NCBI GenBank assembly: GCA_965229005.1
Contig: CBDDIP010000002.1
Location: 2,852,001 to 2,916,000, forward strand
Direction: 5' to 3'
Source of the DNA: CBDDIP01 sp965229005
GTDB lineage: Bacteria > Actinomycetota > Acidimicrobiia > Acidimicrobiales > Ilumatobacteraceae
DNA: 64,000 nt
How positions within the stretch are numbered: position 1 is the first letter of the stretch; every line of letters starts with the position of its first letter. Both the position numbers and the translations under genes were made by a program. A model generated the notes under the pieces. It saw only the letters and a program-made list of their open reading frames with translations, did no database searches and was not told the origin of the DNA. Shown in pieces: positions 28,517-34,861 of the stretch.

Positions 28517-29203
28517 ATGGCAGACAGCAGCACGTCAGGTTCTGGGTTCGGCGATCTCCTCGGTCTCTTCGGCGGGACGAACCCACTCGGCGGGATCACG
28601 AAGTCCGTCGGTCAGTTCCAGCGCGGCGTCTCCGACTTCCTGTCGGCGGTCGAGAACCTGAACAAGACGATGGAGCAGCTGAACGGCATCGCTGCGCGCG
28701 TCAACGGGTTGCTCGACACCGTCGAGGAGCCGATCAAGCAATCGGTCGCGCAGGTGACACGCACGTTGAAGGCGGCCGACATGATGGTCGACACGCTGAG
28801 TGCCCCGATCGAGCGCGTCGCCCCCGGCATCAACCGCTTGGCCGACAACCTCGCCGCACCGTCGCTCACCCGCTTCTCCGACGACATCGGCGAGTTCCTC
28901 AACACGCTCGGCGATCTCGCTCGACGCCTGCAGCCGCTCGGCCAGCTCGCCGAGTCGGCCGGTGGTCTGTTCGGCCTGCGTCCACTCGCCGCCCTGCGCG
29001 CCGGTGGCGGCCGCCCCGTCCAGCAAGCCGCCCCCGCACCTCCCCCGCCCCCGCCCGCCCCGGCCAAGAAGGCACCGGCGAAGAAGGCACCGGCGAAGAA
29101 GGGTCCGGCGAAGAAGTCAGCCGCCAAGAAGTCAGCGGTGAAGAAGGCCTCGGTCACGACGAAGTCCGGGCCCACCCACAGGTCCCCGGTCCAGAAGGTC
29201 TGA
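28517..29203 (+). CDS. Helical protein with Lys/Ala/Pro-rich tail
   Basis: 228 residues. A Gly-rich start (GFGDLLGLFGGTNPLGG) precedes a helical domain of about 140 residues with heptad-like hydrophobics (FLSAVENLNKTMEQL, VARVNGLLDTV), a Pro run (about 172-180) and a basic tail of KKAPA / KKSA units (about 183-215). This plan resembles phasins with PhaF-type histone-like tails and mycobacterial HupB tails. Binding to polyhydroxyalkanoate granules, lipid or DNA would fit; none is proven by sequence. I do not recognise the family more closely. Confidence 0.7.
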   Translation: MADSSTSGSGFGDLLGLFGGTNPLGGITKSVGQFQRGVSDFLSAVENLNKTMEQLNGIAARVNGLLDTVEEPIKQSVAQVTRTLKAADMMVDTLSAPIERVAPGINRLADNLAAPSLTRFSDDIGEFLNTLGDLARRLQPLGQLAESAGGLFGLRPLAALRAGGGRPVQQAAPAPPPPPPAPAKKAPAKKAPAKKGPAKKSAAKKSAVKKASVTTKSGPTHRSPVQKV

Positions 29204-29205
29204 CC

Positions 29206-29244
29206 GTTCGTGCACGAACCGGGACCATGTCCCAGTTCGTGCAC
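29206..29244. terminator. Bidirectional terminator-like hairpin between convergent genes
   Basis: GTGCACGAAC (29210-29219) pairs with GTTCGTGCAC (29235-29244), and after one C-A mismatch GGGAC pairs with GTCCC around a CAT loop. The left arm lies inside the 14-bp palindrome GTTCGTGCACGAAC (29206-29219). Confidence 0.6.
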
Positions 29245-29253
29245 AGACGCAGT

Positions 29254-29676
29254 TCACATAGCCGGCACGTCGCCGAAGAAGCCGGTGACCTTGGCGAGCT
29301 TGCCGTCGGCGGTGAACTCGGCGACGTCCATGCCGGCCAGGGCGACGGCGCCGTCGGGGCCGACGAGGTCCCACCCGTAGCGGGCCATGCCGTGGTGGGC
29401 ATCGACACCGCTGGTGCGGCGGAAGGTGTGGCCGGCGAAGTGGGCGTGCAGGACGTCGGTGAGGGCGGCGATCCCGTCGTGGCCGTCAGCCTCCAGCGGC
29501 GGATCCTGCAGTCGGCCGTCGACCGACCACGCCTGGCGGACGAGGGCGATGCGCTTGGTCGGGTCGGCCTCGCCGTACGCCTCCAGGTAGGTGTCGATCA
29601 CGGTGACCATGATCTCGGGTGTGAGGGTCTCGGTGGTGCTGTCTGGTGTGGTGGTGTCAGTGCTCATGGGGATCAT
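29254..29676 (-). CDS. SnoaL/NTF2-like protein
   Basis: 140 residues with the cone-shaped NTF2-like fold pattern: an N-terminal helix (VIDTYLEAYGEADP), then the strand pair DGRLQDPPLEADGHDGI and the C-terminal sheet (AVALAGMDVAEFTADGKLAKVTGFFG). Members bind small hydrophobic ligands or act as cyclases/isomerases. ATG 29676 and ATG 29667 are both possible; the latter gives MSTDTT. It is divergent from an MmyB-like regulator, with an operator-like palindrome between them, so it is the probable regulated partner. Confidence 0.8.
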   Translation of the reverse strand: MIPMSTDTTTPDSTTETLTPEIMVTVIDTYLEAYGEADPTKRIALVRQAWSVDGRLQDPPLEADGHDGIAALTDVLHAHFAGHTFRRTSGVDAHHGMARYGWDLVGPDGAVALAGMDVAEFTADGKLAKVTGFFGDVPAM

Positions 29677-29702
29677 CGTGCGCTCGGCGTCGCGGTGAAG
29701 CG

Positions 29703-29742
29703 ATGACCCGTTGGGTCATGGATCCGTTACCTCACGGGTCAT
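29703..29742. promoter_or_regulatory. ATGACCC/GGGTCAT palindrome cluster, candidate MmyB-type operator
   Basis: ATGACCC-GTT-GGGTCAT (29703-29719) is a perfect inverted repeat, and a third half-site ACGGGTCAT (29734-29742) is the exact complement of ATGACCCGT (29703-29711). The cluster lies between the divergent SnoaL-like and regulator genes. Confidence 0.6.
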
Positions 29743-29764
29743 GGCGCCGCGGCCGCGGCCTCCG

Positions 29765-29770
29765 TACCCT
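29765..29770 (+). promoter_or_regulatory. -10 element TACCCT
   Basis: TACCCT ends 6 bases before ATG 29777, 22 bases downstream of the palindrome cluster. Confidence 0.5.
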
Positions 29771-29776
29771 GAGCCG

Positions 29777-30556
29777 ATGGCCCGCAACGGAGTGGGCGTC
29801 CTGGTGCGCGAGTGGCGCACCCGACGTCGCATCAGTCAGCTCGATCTCGCGCTCGAGGTCGGCGTGTCCGCACGCCACCTGAGCTTCGTCGAGACGGGTC
29901 GCTCGAAGCCCAGCCCGGAGCTCGTCCTGGCGTTGGCCAACGGGCTCGACGTGCCGCTGCGCGAGCAGAACACGCTGCTCCTCGCGGCCGGCTACGCACC
30001 GCGGTTCGCGCAGCGCGACCTCGACGACCCGACGATGCGGCGGGCGAAGGCAGCGCTGCAGCGGATGCTCGACGCGCACGACCCGTACCCCGGCGTCGTC
30101 ATCGACCGTCAGTGGAACATCGTGCTCGCCAACCACGGCGCGTCAGCGATGACCGTCGGCCTCCCCGACCACCTCCTGCAGCTCCCACTGAACGTCTTCC
30201 GCATCTGCCTGCACCCCGAAGGGCTCGCGGCGCGCACGCTCAACATGCCGGAGTGGGGTGGCTACCTGCTGTGGCAGCTGCGCCGCAACCTGGCGATCAG
30301 CGGCGACGAGCAGCTGGCCGCGCTGCTGGCCGAGGTCGAGGACTACCCCAACGTGCGCCGCCTGGCCAACGGGGATCAGCCCGACGAAGCGCCGTTGCTG
30401 GTCCCGCTGCGGCTGCAAGCCGGTGACGGCGAGCTGTCGTTGTTCACGACACTGACCACCTTCGGAACACCTCGCGACGTGACCCTCGACGAGCTCGCCG
30501 TCGAGCTGTTCTTCCCCGAGGACGACGCCACGGATCACGCCCTGCGCGGTGCGTGA
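29777..30556 (+). CDS. MmyB-like XRE-family transcriptional regulator
   Basis: 259 residues. An XRE helix-turn-helix at about 5-60 (VREWRTRRRISQLDLALEVGVSARHLSFVETGRSKPS) is followed by the MmyB-like PAS-related ligand domain (about 90-255: PGVVIDRQWNIVLANHGA, NVFRICLHPEGLA, TFGTPRDVTLDELAVELFFP). Proteins of this family typically autoregulate through a palindrome shared with a divergent enzyme gene and may sense acyl ligands. ATG 29777 is supported by the -10 hexamer 6 bases upstream. Confidence 0.9.
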   Translation: MARNGVGVLVREWRTRRRISQLDLALEVGVSARHLSFVETGRSKPSPELVLALANGLDVPLREQNTLLLAAGYAPRFAQRDLDDPTMRRAKAALQRMLDAHDPYPGVVIDRQWNIVLANHGASAMTVGLPDHLLQLPLNVFRICLHPEGLAARTLNMPEWGGYLLWQLRRNLAISGDEQLAALLAEVEDYPNVRRLANGDQPDEAPLLVPLRLQAGDGELSLFTTLTTFGTPRDVTLDELAVELFFPEDDATDHALRGA

Positions 30557-30577
30557 CCGTCAGTGCCTGGGATCTGC

Positions 30578-30604
30578 TCGAACGTCAGTGGTCGAACGTC
30601 AGTG
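30578..30604. repeat. 14-bp tandem repeat at the gcvT stop
   Basis: TCGAACGTCAGTG occurs at 30578-30590 and 30592-30604, a 14-base period. The second copy contains the last codon and stop of gcvT on the minus strand. A partial third copy, CGTCAGTG, is at 30558. Confidence 0.7.
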
Positions 30605-31669
30605 CTTGGCCAGGAAGGGCGTGGCGACGATCCGCCCCGGGAGCTGCGAACCGCGCACCTCGACGGAGACCGGGGTGTCGACGTCGAGACCCGGCTCGAC
30701 GAACGCGAGCGCGATGCCATGACCGAGCACCGGTGAGAAGTTGCCGCTGGACACCGTGCCGACGGCGTTGCCGCCGACGAGCACCGGGCAATCCGCGCGC
30801 GGGGGGCGCCGACCTTCGGTGGCGATGCCGACGAGAGTCCGACTGACGCCACGCTCACGCTCGGCCAGCAACGGCTCGCGGCCACGGAACTCGTCCTTGC
30901 CCCACGCGACCACCCAGCCCAAGCCGGCCTGCAAGGAGGTGATGCCCGGTCCGAGCTCGTGGCCGTGCAACGGCAGTGCCGCCTCCAGACGCAACGTGTC
31001 GCGAGCACCGAGGCCGGCCGGGGTGATGCCGGCGCCGGTGAACGCCCGCCACAGCGACGTCGCCTCGGCGGCAGGCACGGCGATCTCCACGCCGCGCTCG
31101 CCCGTGTAGCCGGTGCCGGCAACCGTGCAGGGCACGTGGTCGTTCCAGCGCGCCTCGGCGACGCGGAAGCGTCCGACGGCTGCTGCCTCGGGGAACACGG
31201 TCGCCAGCTTGGCCAACGCGTTCGGTCCCTGCACGGCCAGCACGGCGCGGTCGTGCGTGGTCTCGACGCCGCCGATGGCGGCGCGCACGCGATCCGTGTT
31301 GGACGCGTTCGGCATGACATCGAAGACCTGCTCGCTGATCCACCAGATGATGATGTCGTCGAGCACGGAAGCGTCGACCTCGTCGAGCAGGTGGGTGTAC
31401 TGCGCCCGCCCCGGGGCGATCTTGGCGAGGTCGTTCGTGAAGGCCCACTGCAGCCGCTCGTCGGCGTCATCGCCCGTGACGCGCACGGTGCCGAGGTGCG
31501 ACACGTCGAAGACGACGGCGTCGTTGCGGCAGGCGAGGTGCTCGTCGATGGTGCCGATCGGGTAGTCGAGCGGCATGTCCCAGCCGCCGAACTCCACCAG
31601 ACGGGCACCGAGGTCGCGGTGCTCGGCGTCGAGTGGGCTGGTCTCCAGTGCCTCGTCGGGCGCCGACAT
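30599..31669 (-). CDS. gcvT: Aminomethyltransferase, glycine cleavage T protein
   Basis: 356 residues. The N-terminal LGARLVEFGGWDMPLDYPIGTI and the AGLGARDTLRLEAALPLHGHEL segment identify the T protein; an aspartate in DVSHLG (about 55-60) and the arginine of RDTLRLE are the expected catalytic and folate-carboxylate residues. It moves the methylene group from lipoyl-GcvH to tetrahydrofolate. The ATG lies 8 bases after the upstream MerR gene, so it is likely the last gene of the minus-strand run that begins at the nuclease or FHA gene. GcvT homologues such as YgfZ lack the full active site, but this copy looks complete. Confidence 0.93.
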   Translation of the reverse strand: MSAPDEALETSPLDAEHRDLGARLVEFGGWDMPLDYPIGTIDEHLACRNDAVVFDVSHLGTVRVTGDDADERLQWAFTNDLAKIAPGRAQYTHLLDEVDASVLDDIIIWWISEQVFDVMPNASNTDRVRAAIGGVETTHDRAVLAVQGPNALAKLATVFPEAAAVGRFRVAEARWNDHVPCTVAGTGYTGERGVEIAVPAAEATSLWRAFTGAGITPAGLGARDTLRLEAALPLHGHELGPGITSLQAGLGWVVAWGKDEFRGREPLLAERERGVSRTLVGIATEGRRPPRADCPVLVGGNAVGTVSSGNFSPVLGHGIALAFVEPGLDVDTPVSVEVRGSQLPGRIVATPFLAKH

Positions 31670-31677
31670 GGCCGGGC

Positions 31678-32139
31678 TCAGATGGCCTGGAGCTGCGCCG
31701 GGCGCGCTGGCTCGTCGAGCTCGGTGATCTTGTCGTCGAGCTCCTGCTTCACGCCGCCGAGGTCGAGCACGTTGAGCATGCCCTGGCCGCCGCGGATGAC
31801 GCTGATCAGCTGGTCGCCGTCGCACAGCACCACATCGCTGCCCTTGATCACGAGGGTGGCCGCGGCGATGTCGGTGTCGGTCTTGGTGCGCAGGTACTCG
31901 AACGCCGAGCGCACGGACTCGAGCTTGATCCCGGCGTCGAGCATCGTCTTGACGACGCGCAGCTCGAGCAGGTCGCGGTAGCTGTACTGGCGACGGCTGC
32001 CGCTACCGGCGGCGTCGGTGAGCGACGGGCGGACGAGGTCGGTGCGTGCCCAGTAGTCGAGCTGGCGGTACGAGATGCCGACGATCGTCGCTGCCTTCGT
32101 GCCGCTGTACCCGGGGATGCCTGCCGTGCTCGTGCTCAT
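31678..32139 (-). CDS. MerR-family regulator, Rv1830-like
   Basis: 153 residues. The N-terminal winged helix (about 12-70: KAATIVGISYRQLDYWARTDLVRP ... RRQYSYRDLLELRVV) is MerR type. The C-terminal part lacks cysteine clusters for metal sensing. Gene order matches the M. tuberculosis Rv1827-Rv1830 block, whose fourth member is a MerR protein downstream of the DUF151 protein. The start MSTSTAG lacks an evident Shine-Dalgarno. A dense palindrome cluster lies 105 bases upstream. Confidence 0.88.
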   Translation of the reverse strand: MSTSTAGIPGYSGTKAATIVGISYRQLDYWARTDLVRPSLTDAAGSGSRRQYSYRDLLELRVVKTMLDAGIKLESVRSAFEYLRTKTDTDIAAATLVIKGSDVVLCDGDQLISVIRGGQGMLNVLDLGGVKQELDDKITELDEPARPAQLQAI

Positions 32140-32244
32140 CGGGGGTTCTGCCTCTCCGTCGCCTGCCTGGCGGAACGAGTTCGACCGTGAAGTACGACTG
32201 GCGTAGTTACGGCGCTGTAAGGACTGGTCATGGTAGGTGGCGAG

Positions 32245-32298
32245 GCGCGATCCGTCAAGCACGGATCGCGCGAACGTTCGCGCGAATCGCGCGAACGT
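32245..32298. repeat. Nested palindromes and iterated TCGCGCGAA half-sites
   Basis: GCGCGATCCGT (32245-32255) pairs with ACGGATCGCGC (32261-32271) around a 5-base loop. Overlapping it is a perfect 20-bp palindrome TCGCGCGAACGTTCGCGCGA (32266-32285) and then TTCGCGCGAATCGCGCGAA (32277-32295). TCGCGCGAA or its complement thus occurs three times. The 158-base gap 32140-32297 holds nothing else that I can recognise. Confidence 0.7.
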
Positions 32299-32789
32299 CA
32301 ACCGCCGAAGTCTTCGGGCGTGATCTCGTCCAGGAAGTCGCGGAACTCGTCGAGGATCGCTTCCTCTTCCTGCTCGTCGAGCTCCTCGGCGTTCTCCACG
32401 CCGGCCTCTTCGAGCAGTGCGTCCTCGGCGAAGATCGGCACGCCCACGCGTACGGCGATGGCCAGTGCGTCAGACGGGCGGCTGGAGATGACGAGCGGCT
32501 TGCCCGCCTGCTGCAGGTGCAGTTCGGCGTAGAACGTGTGGTCGCGCACCTCGGTGACCACGACGTGCTGCACCTCGACGCCGGTGGCGGCGAACAGGTT
32601 GACGATGAGGTCGTGGGTCAGCGGCCGTGGCGGCACGATGCCCTCGAGCGCGGTGTGGATGGCCGACGCCTCCGGACTGCCGATGAGGATCGGCAGCAGA
32701 CGGTGCCGTCCCTCCTGCTCGCGCAGGACCACGACAGGTGTGTTGGCCGGCACCTCCACGCGGACGCCGACGAGGTCCATGCGCATCAC
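32298..32789 (-). CDS. Bifunctional nuclease (BFN/DUF151) family protein
   Basis: 163 residues. The DUF151 domain covers about 1-130: LREQEGRHRLLPILIGSPEASAI, RPLTHDLIVNL, VVVTEVRDHTFYAELHL and the conserved ISSRPSDALAIAVR. An acidic Glu/Asp-rich tail follows (about 130-160). The M. tuberculosis homologue is Rv1829. DNase/RNase activity has been reported for plant and bacterial members. The start is GTG 32789, supported by TACGAT 7 bases upstream, or ATG 32786. Confidence 0.9.
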   Translation of the reverse strand: MMRMDLVGVRVEVPANTPVVVLREQEGRHRLLPILIGSPEASAIHTALEGIVPPRPLTHDLIVNLFAATGVEVQHVVVTEVRDHTFYAELHLQQAGKPLVISSRPSDALAIAVRVGVPIFAEDALLEEAGVENAEELDEQEEEAILDEFRDFLDEITPEDFGG

Positions 32790-32796
32790 GTGACTG

Positions 32797-32802
32797 ATCG
32801 TA
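32797..32802 (-). promoter_or_regulatory. -10 element TACGAT
   Basis: The plus-strand ATCGTA reads TACGAT for the nuclease gene, 7 bases before GTG 32789. This gives the downstream genes a second entry point inside the cluster. Confidence 0.5.
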
Positions 32803-32819
32803 CTCAGCGACGCGGCAAG

Positions 32820-33860
32820 TCAGGATTCAAGATGATGACGGAGCGATGCGTGCACGATCGCCGAGCGCAGTTCGCCACCGAGCACGGTGAGCGACTGGAG
32901 CGTGTCCAGCGCTTGCTGGCGGGCCTGCGGGTTGCGCTGGCGCAGCAGCGGCAGGATCAGCTGCTCGTAGAGCGCCGCCTCGCGATCGGCCGCCTGGCGC
33001 CACGCCCGCAGGTGGCGACCGCCGACGCCGTGCGCCAAAAAGCCGGCAGCGGCCTTCGCCACTGCGACGTCGGCCGCGGTGTACAGCGCGCTGCGCCCGG
33101 TGCCCTTGCCGGCGACGAGCCCGAACGATTCCAGCTCGAGCAACTGCTCGTCGGTGATGCCCGCTTCCTTGCACAGCTCACCGGCGACGTAGGCGTCGCT
33201 GGAGGCGTGCCGGCCGCCGGCAGGTGCGGGCGAGCTCGCCGCCGTGGTGCGGACCGGTTCGGGATCGGGATCTGCGGCGACGGGAGCGAAGGACTCGGCG
33301 ACCACCGGTGCCGGAGGGGGCGAGGCAACGGCTGCCGCCACGACCGGCGATGCGGTTTCGGTGCGCGAGCCGACGAGGCTCATCACCGGCGGCGCAGCCA
33401 GGCGAACCTGTGCGGCCGGGTGGTTGGCCGAGGGCACCTGCGGCGTGTGCGGCCGTTCGTAGGGGCCGCTGTCGTCCCAGTAGTCGGAGCCATCGGACGA
33501 GTCGGACGCACTGGCTACGACGGTGGTCGGCGCTGCGCTGGTGGGAGCGGTCGCCGTGGTGACGTTGCGGATGCCACGAGGCGGGGTGATCGGTCCACTC
33601 GGATCGCTCTCGATGACCCCGCTCTCCAGCCGATCGCGGATCACGCGCAACGGCAGGAAGTTCTCGCGCTGCTCGCGCAGGATGACGCGGAGTCGCTCGA
33701 CGTCGCCGTCGTAGAACTTGCGGTACCCGCTGGGGGTGCGCTCCGGATCGATCAGGCCCTGGCTCTCGAGGAAGCGGATCTTGGAGATCGTGACGTCGGG
33801 GAACTCCTCGAGGAGGAGTCCGAGGACCTCGCCGATGGACAAGTAGGGACGTTCAGCCAC
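32820..33860 (-). CDS. MerR-family regulator, FtsR/Rv1828-like
   Basis: 346 residues from GTG 33860; a TTG three codons upstream is the alternative. The N-terminal MerR winged helix (about 5-75: YLSIGEVLGLLLEEFPDVTISKIRFLESQGLI) matches FtsR/Rv1828. A long Pro/Ala/Ser/Thr-rich linker (about 90-225) separates it from a C-terminal helical domain (about 228-340: SDAYVAGELCKEAGITDEQLLELESFGLV). The linker is much longer than I recall for the mycobacterial protein (about 250 residues in total). Corynebacterial FtsR activates ftsZ. Confidence 0.9.
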   Translation of the reverse strand: MAERPYLSIGEVLGLLLEEFPDVTISKIRFLESQGLIDPERTPSGYRKFYDGDVERLRVILREQRENFLPLRVIRDRLESGVIESDPSGPITPPRGIRNVTTATAPTSAAPTTVVASASDSSDGSDYWDDSGPYERPHTPQVPSANHPAAQVRLAAPPVMSLVGSRTETASPVVAAAVASPPPAPVVAESFAPVAADPDPEPVRTTAASSPAPAGGRHASSDAYVAGELCKEAGITDEQLLELESFGLVAGKGTGRSALYTAADVAVAKAAAGFLAHGVGGRHLRAWRQAADREAALYEQLILPLLRQRNPQARQQALDTLQSLTVLGGELRSAIVHASLRHHLES

Positions 33861-33870
33861 AGGTCGCAAC

Positions 33871-34356
33871 TCAGCCGTCGTTGCGTTCGAAGAAGACGAG
33901 GCGGAACTTGCCGATCTGGAGCTCGTCGCCGTGGTGCAACGGCGCCTGCTCGATGCGCTCTTGGTTCACGTAGGTGCCGTTGAGCGAGCCGGCGTCACGA
34001 ACGACGTAGCCGTCGGCGGTGCGTTCGACTTCGGCGTGCCGACGCGAGACGGTGATGTCGTCGAGGCTGATCTCGCTGTCGGGATGGCGGCCCAGCCGAG
34101 TGAGGTCGTCGTGCAACGGGAAGGTCGCACCGGCCTGCTCGCCTGCCCGCACGATGAGCGTGCCGACACCGGTGGCGAGATCGCCCATGTTGACGACGAC
34201 GTCGTCGGACGGACCCGGCGCGTCCTGCAACGGGTCGACCTTGGCCAGCGTGATCGTGTGGTCGTCGAGGCGATCGAGCACGCCACCGCACGACGAGCAG
34301 AAGCTGGACTCGGGTGGGTTTCGGTGACCGCACTGGTTGCAGAACACGTACGCCAT
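33871..34356 (-). CDS. FHA-domain protein with N-terminal zinc ribbon, GarA-like
   Basis: 161 residues. CxxC pairs at 6/9 and 20/23 form a zinc ribbon. A short linker with DDHTITLAKVDP follows, then an FHA domain with GR (89-90), SRRH (104-107) and NGT (126-128). In mycobacteria GarA/OdhI without a zinc ribbon binds 2-oxoglutarate dehydrogenase and glutamate dehydrogenase after losing threonine phosphorylation near its N-terminus. The Thr residues at 34 and 36 could play that role here. TAGAGT 7 bases upstream supports ATG 34356. Confidence 0.88.
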   Translation of the reverse strand: MAYVFCNQCGHRNPPESSFCSSCGGVLDRLDDHTITLAKVDPLQDAPGPSDDVVVNMGDLATGVGTLIVRAGEQAGATFPLHDDLTRLGRHPDSEISLDDITVSRRHAEVERTADGYVVRDAGSLNGTYVNQERIEQAPLHHGDELQIGKFRLVFFERNDG

Positions 34357-34363
34357 CTCGTCG

Positions 34364-34369
34364 ACTCTA
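34364..34369 (-). promoter_or_regulatory. -10 element TAGAGT
   Basis: Minus-strand TAGAGT lies 7 bases before ATG 34356 of the FHA gene, so that gene can be transcribed independently of gcvH. Confidence 0.5.
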
Positions 34370-34404
34370 ACCGGCTGCTGGAATCGTCCGTCCCCCGACC
34401 CCAC

Positions 34405-34785
34405 CTAGCTCGCGACCAACGCCTGGTAGGCCGCCGCATCGAGCAGCGCATCGAGCTCGGACGGATCCGACAGCTCGATCTCGCAGATCCAACCGGCACC
34501 GTACGGGTCGTTGTTGAGCGCGTCGGGCGCATCGCCGAGCGCCTCGTTCACCGCGGAGACGGTGCCCGACACCGGGGCGTAGATGTCGCTGACCGACTTG
34601 GTGCTCTCGACCTCGCTGAACGTGGCGCCGACGCTGACAGCGGTGCCGACGTTGGGGACCTGCACGTAGACGACGTCGCCCAGTTCGTGCTGGGCGTAGT
34701 CGGTGATGCCGATGCGCACGACGTTGTCGCGCACCTCCACCCATTCGTGGTCACTGCTGTAGCGGAGGTTCTCGGGCACCTGCAT
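34405..34785 (-). CDS. gcvH: Glycine cleavage system H protein
   Basis: 126 residues, normal size. The lipoyl lysine is K63 in EVESTKSVSD, within a typical beta-barrel (SSDHEWVEV ... VRIGITDYAQHELGDVVYVQVP). It shuttles the aminomethyl group between GcvP and GcvT. TAGTCT 8 bases upstream supports the ATG. It heads the gcvH - FHA - MerR - nuclease - MerR - gcvT run on this strand. Confidence 0.96.
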   Translation of the reverse strand: MQVPENLRYSSDHEWVEVRDNVVRIGITDYAQHELGDVVYVQVPNVGTAVSVGATFSEVESTKSVSDIYAPVSGTVSAVNEALGDAPDALNNDPYGAGWICEIELSDPSELDALLDAAAYQALVAS

Positions 34786-34793
34786 GGGCCGAG

Positions 34794-34799
34794 AGACTA
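34794..34799 (-). promoter_or_regulatory. -10 element TAGTCT of gcvH
   Basis: Minus-strand TAGTCT is 8 bases before ATG 34785. Confidence 0.45.
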
Positions 34800-34861
34800 G
34801 CGACGAGCGAGCGTGCTCCGAACCCCGGTGCCAACCCGGCGACGCGTCGAGCGCGAGTGCG

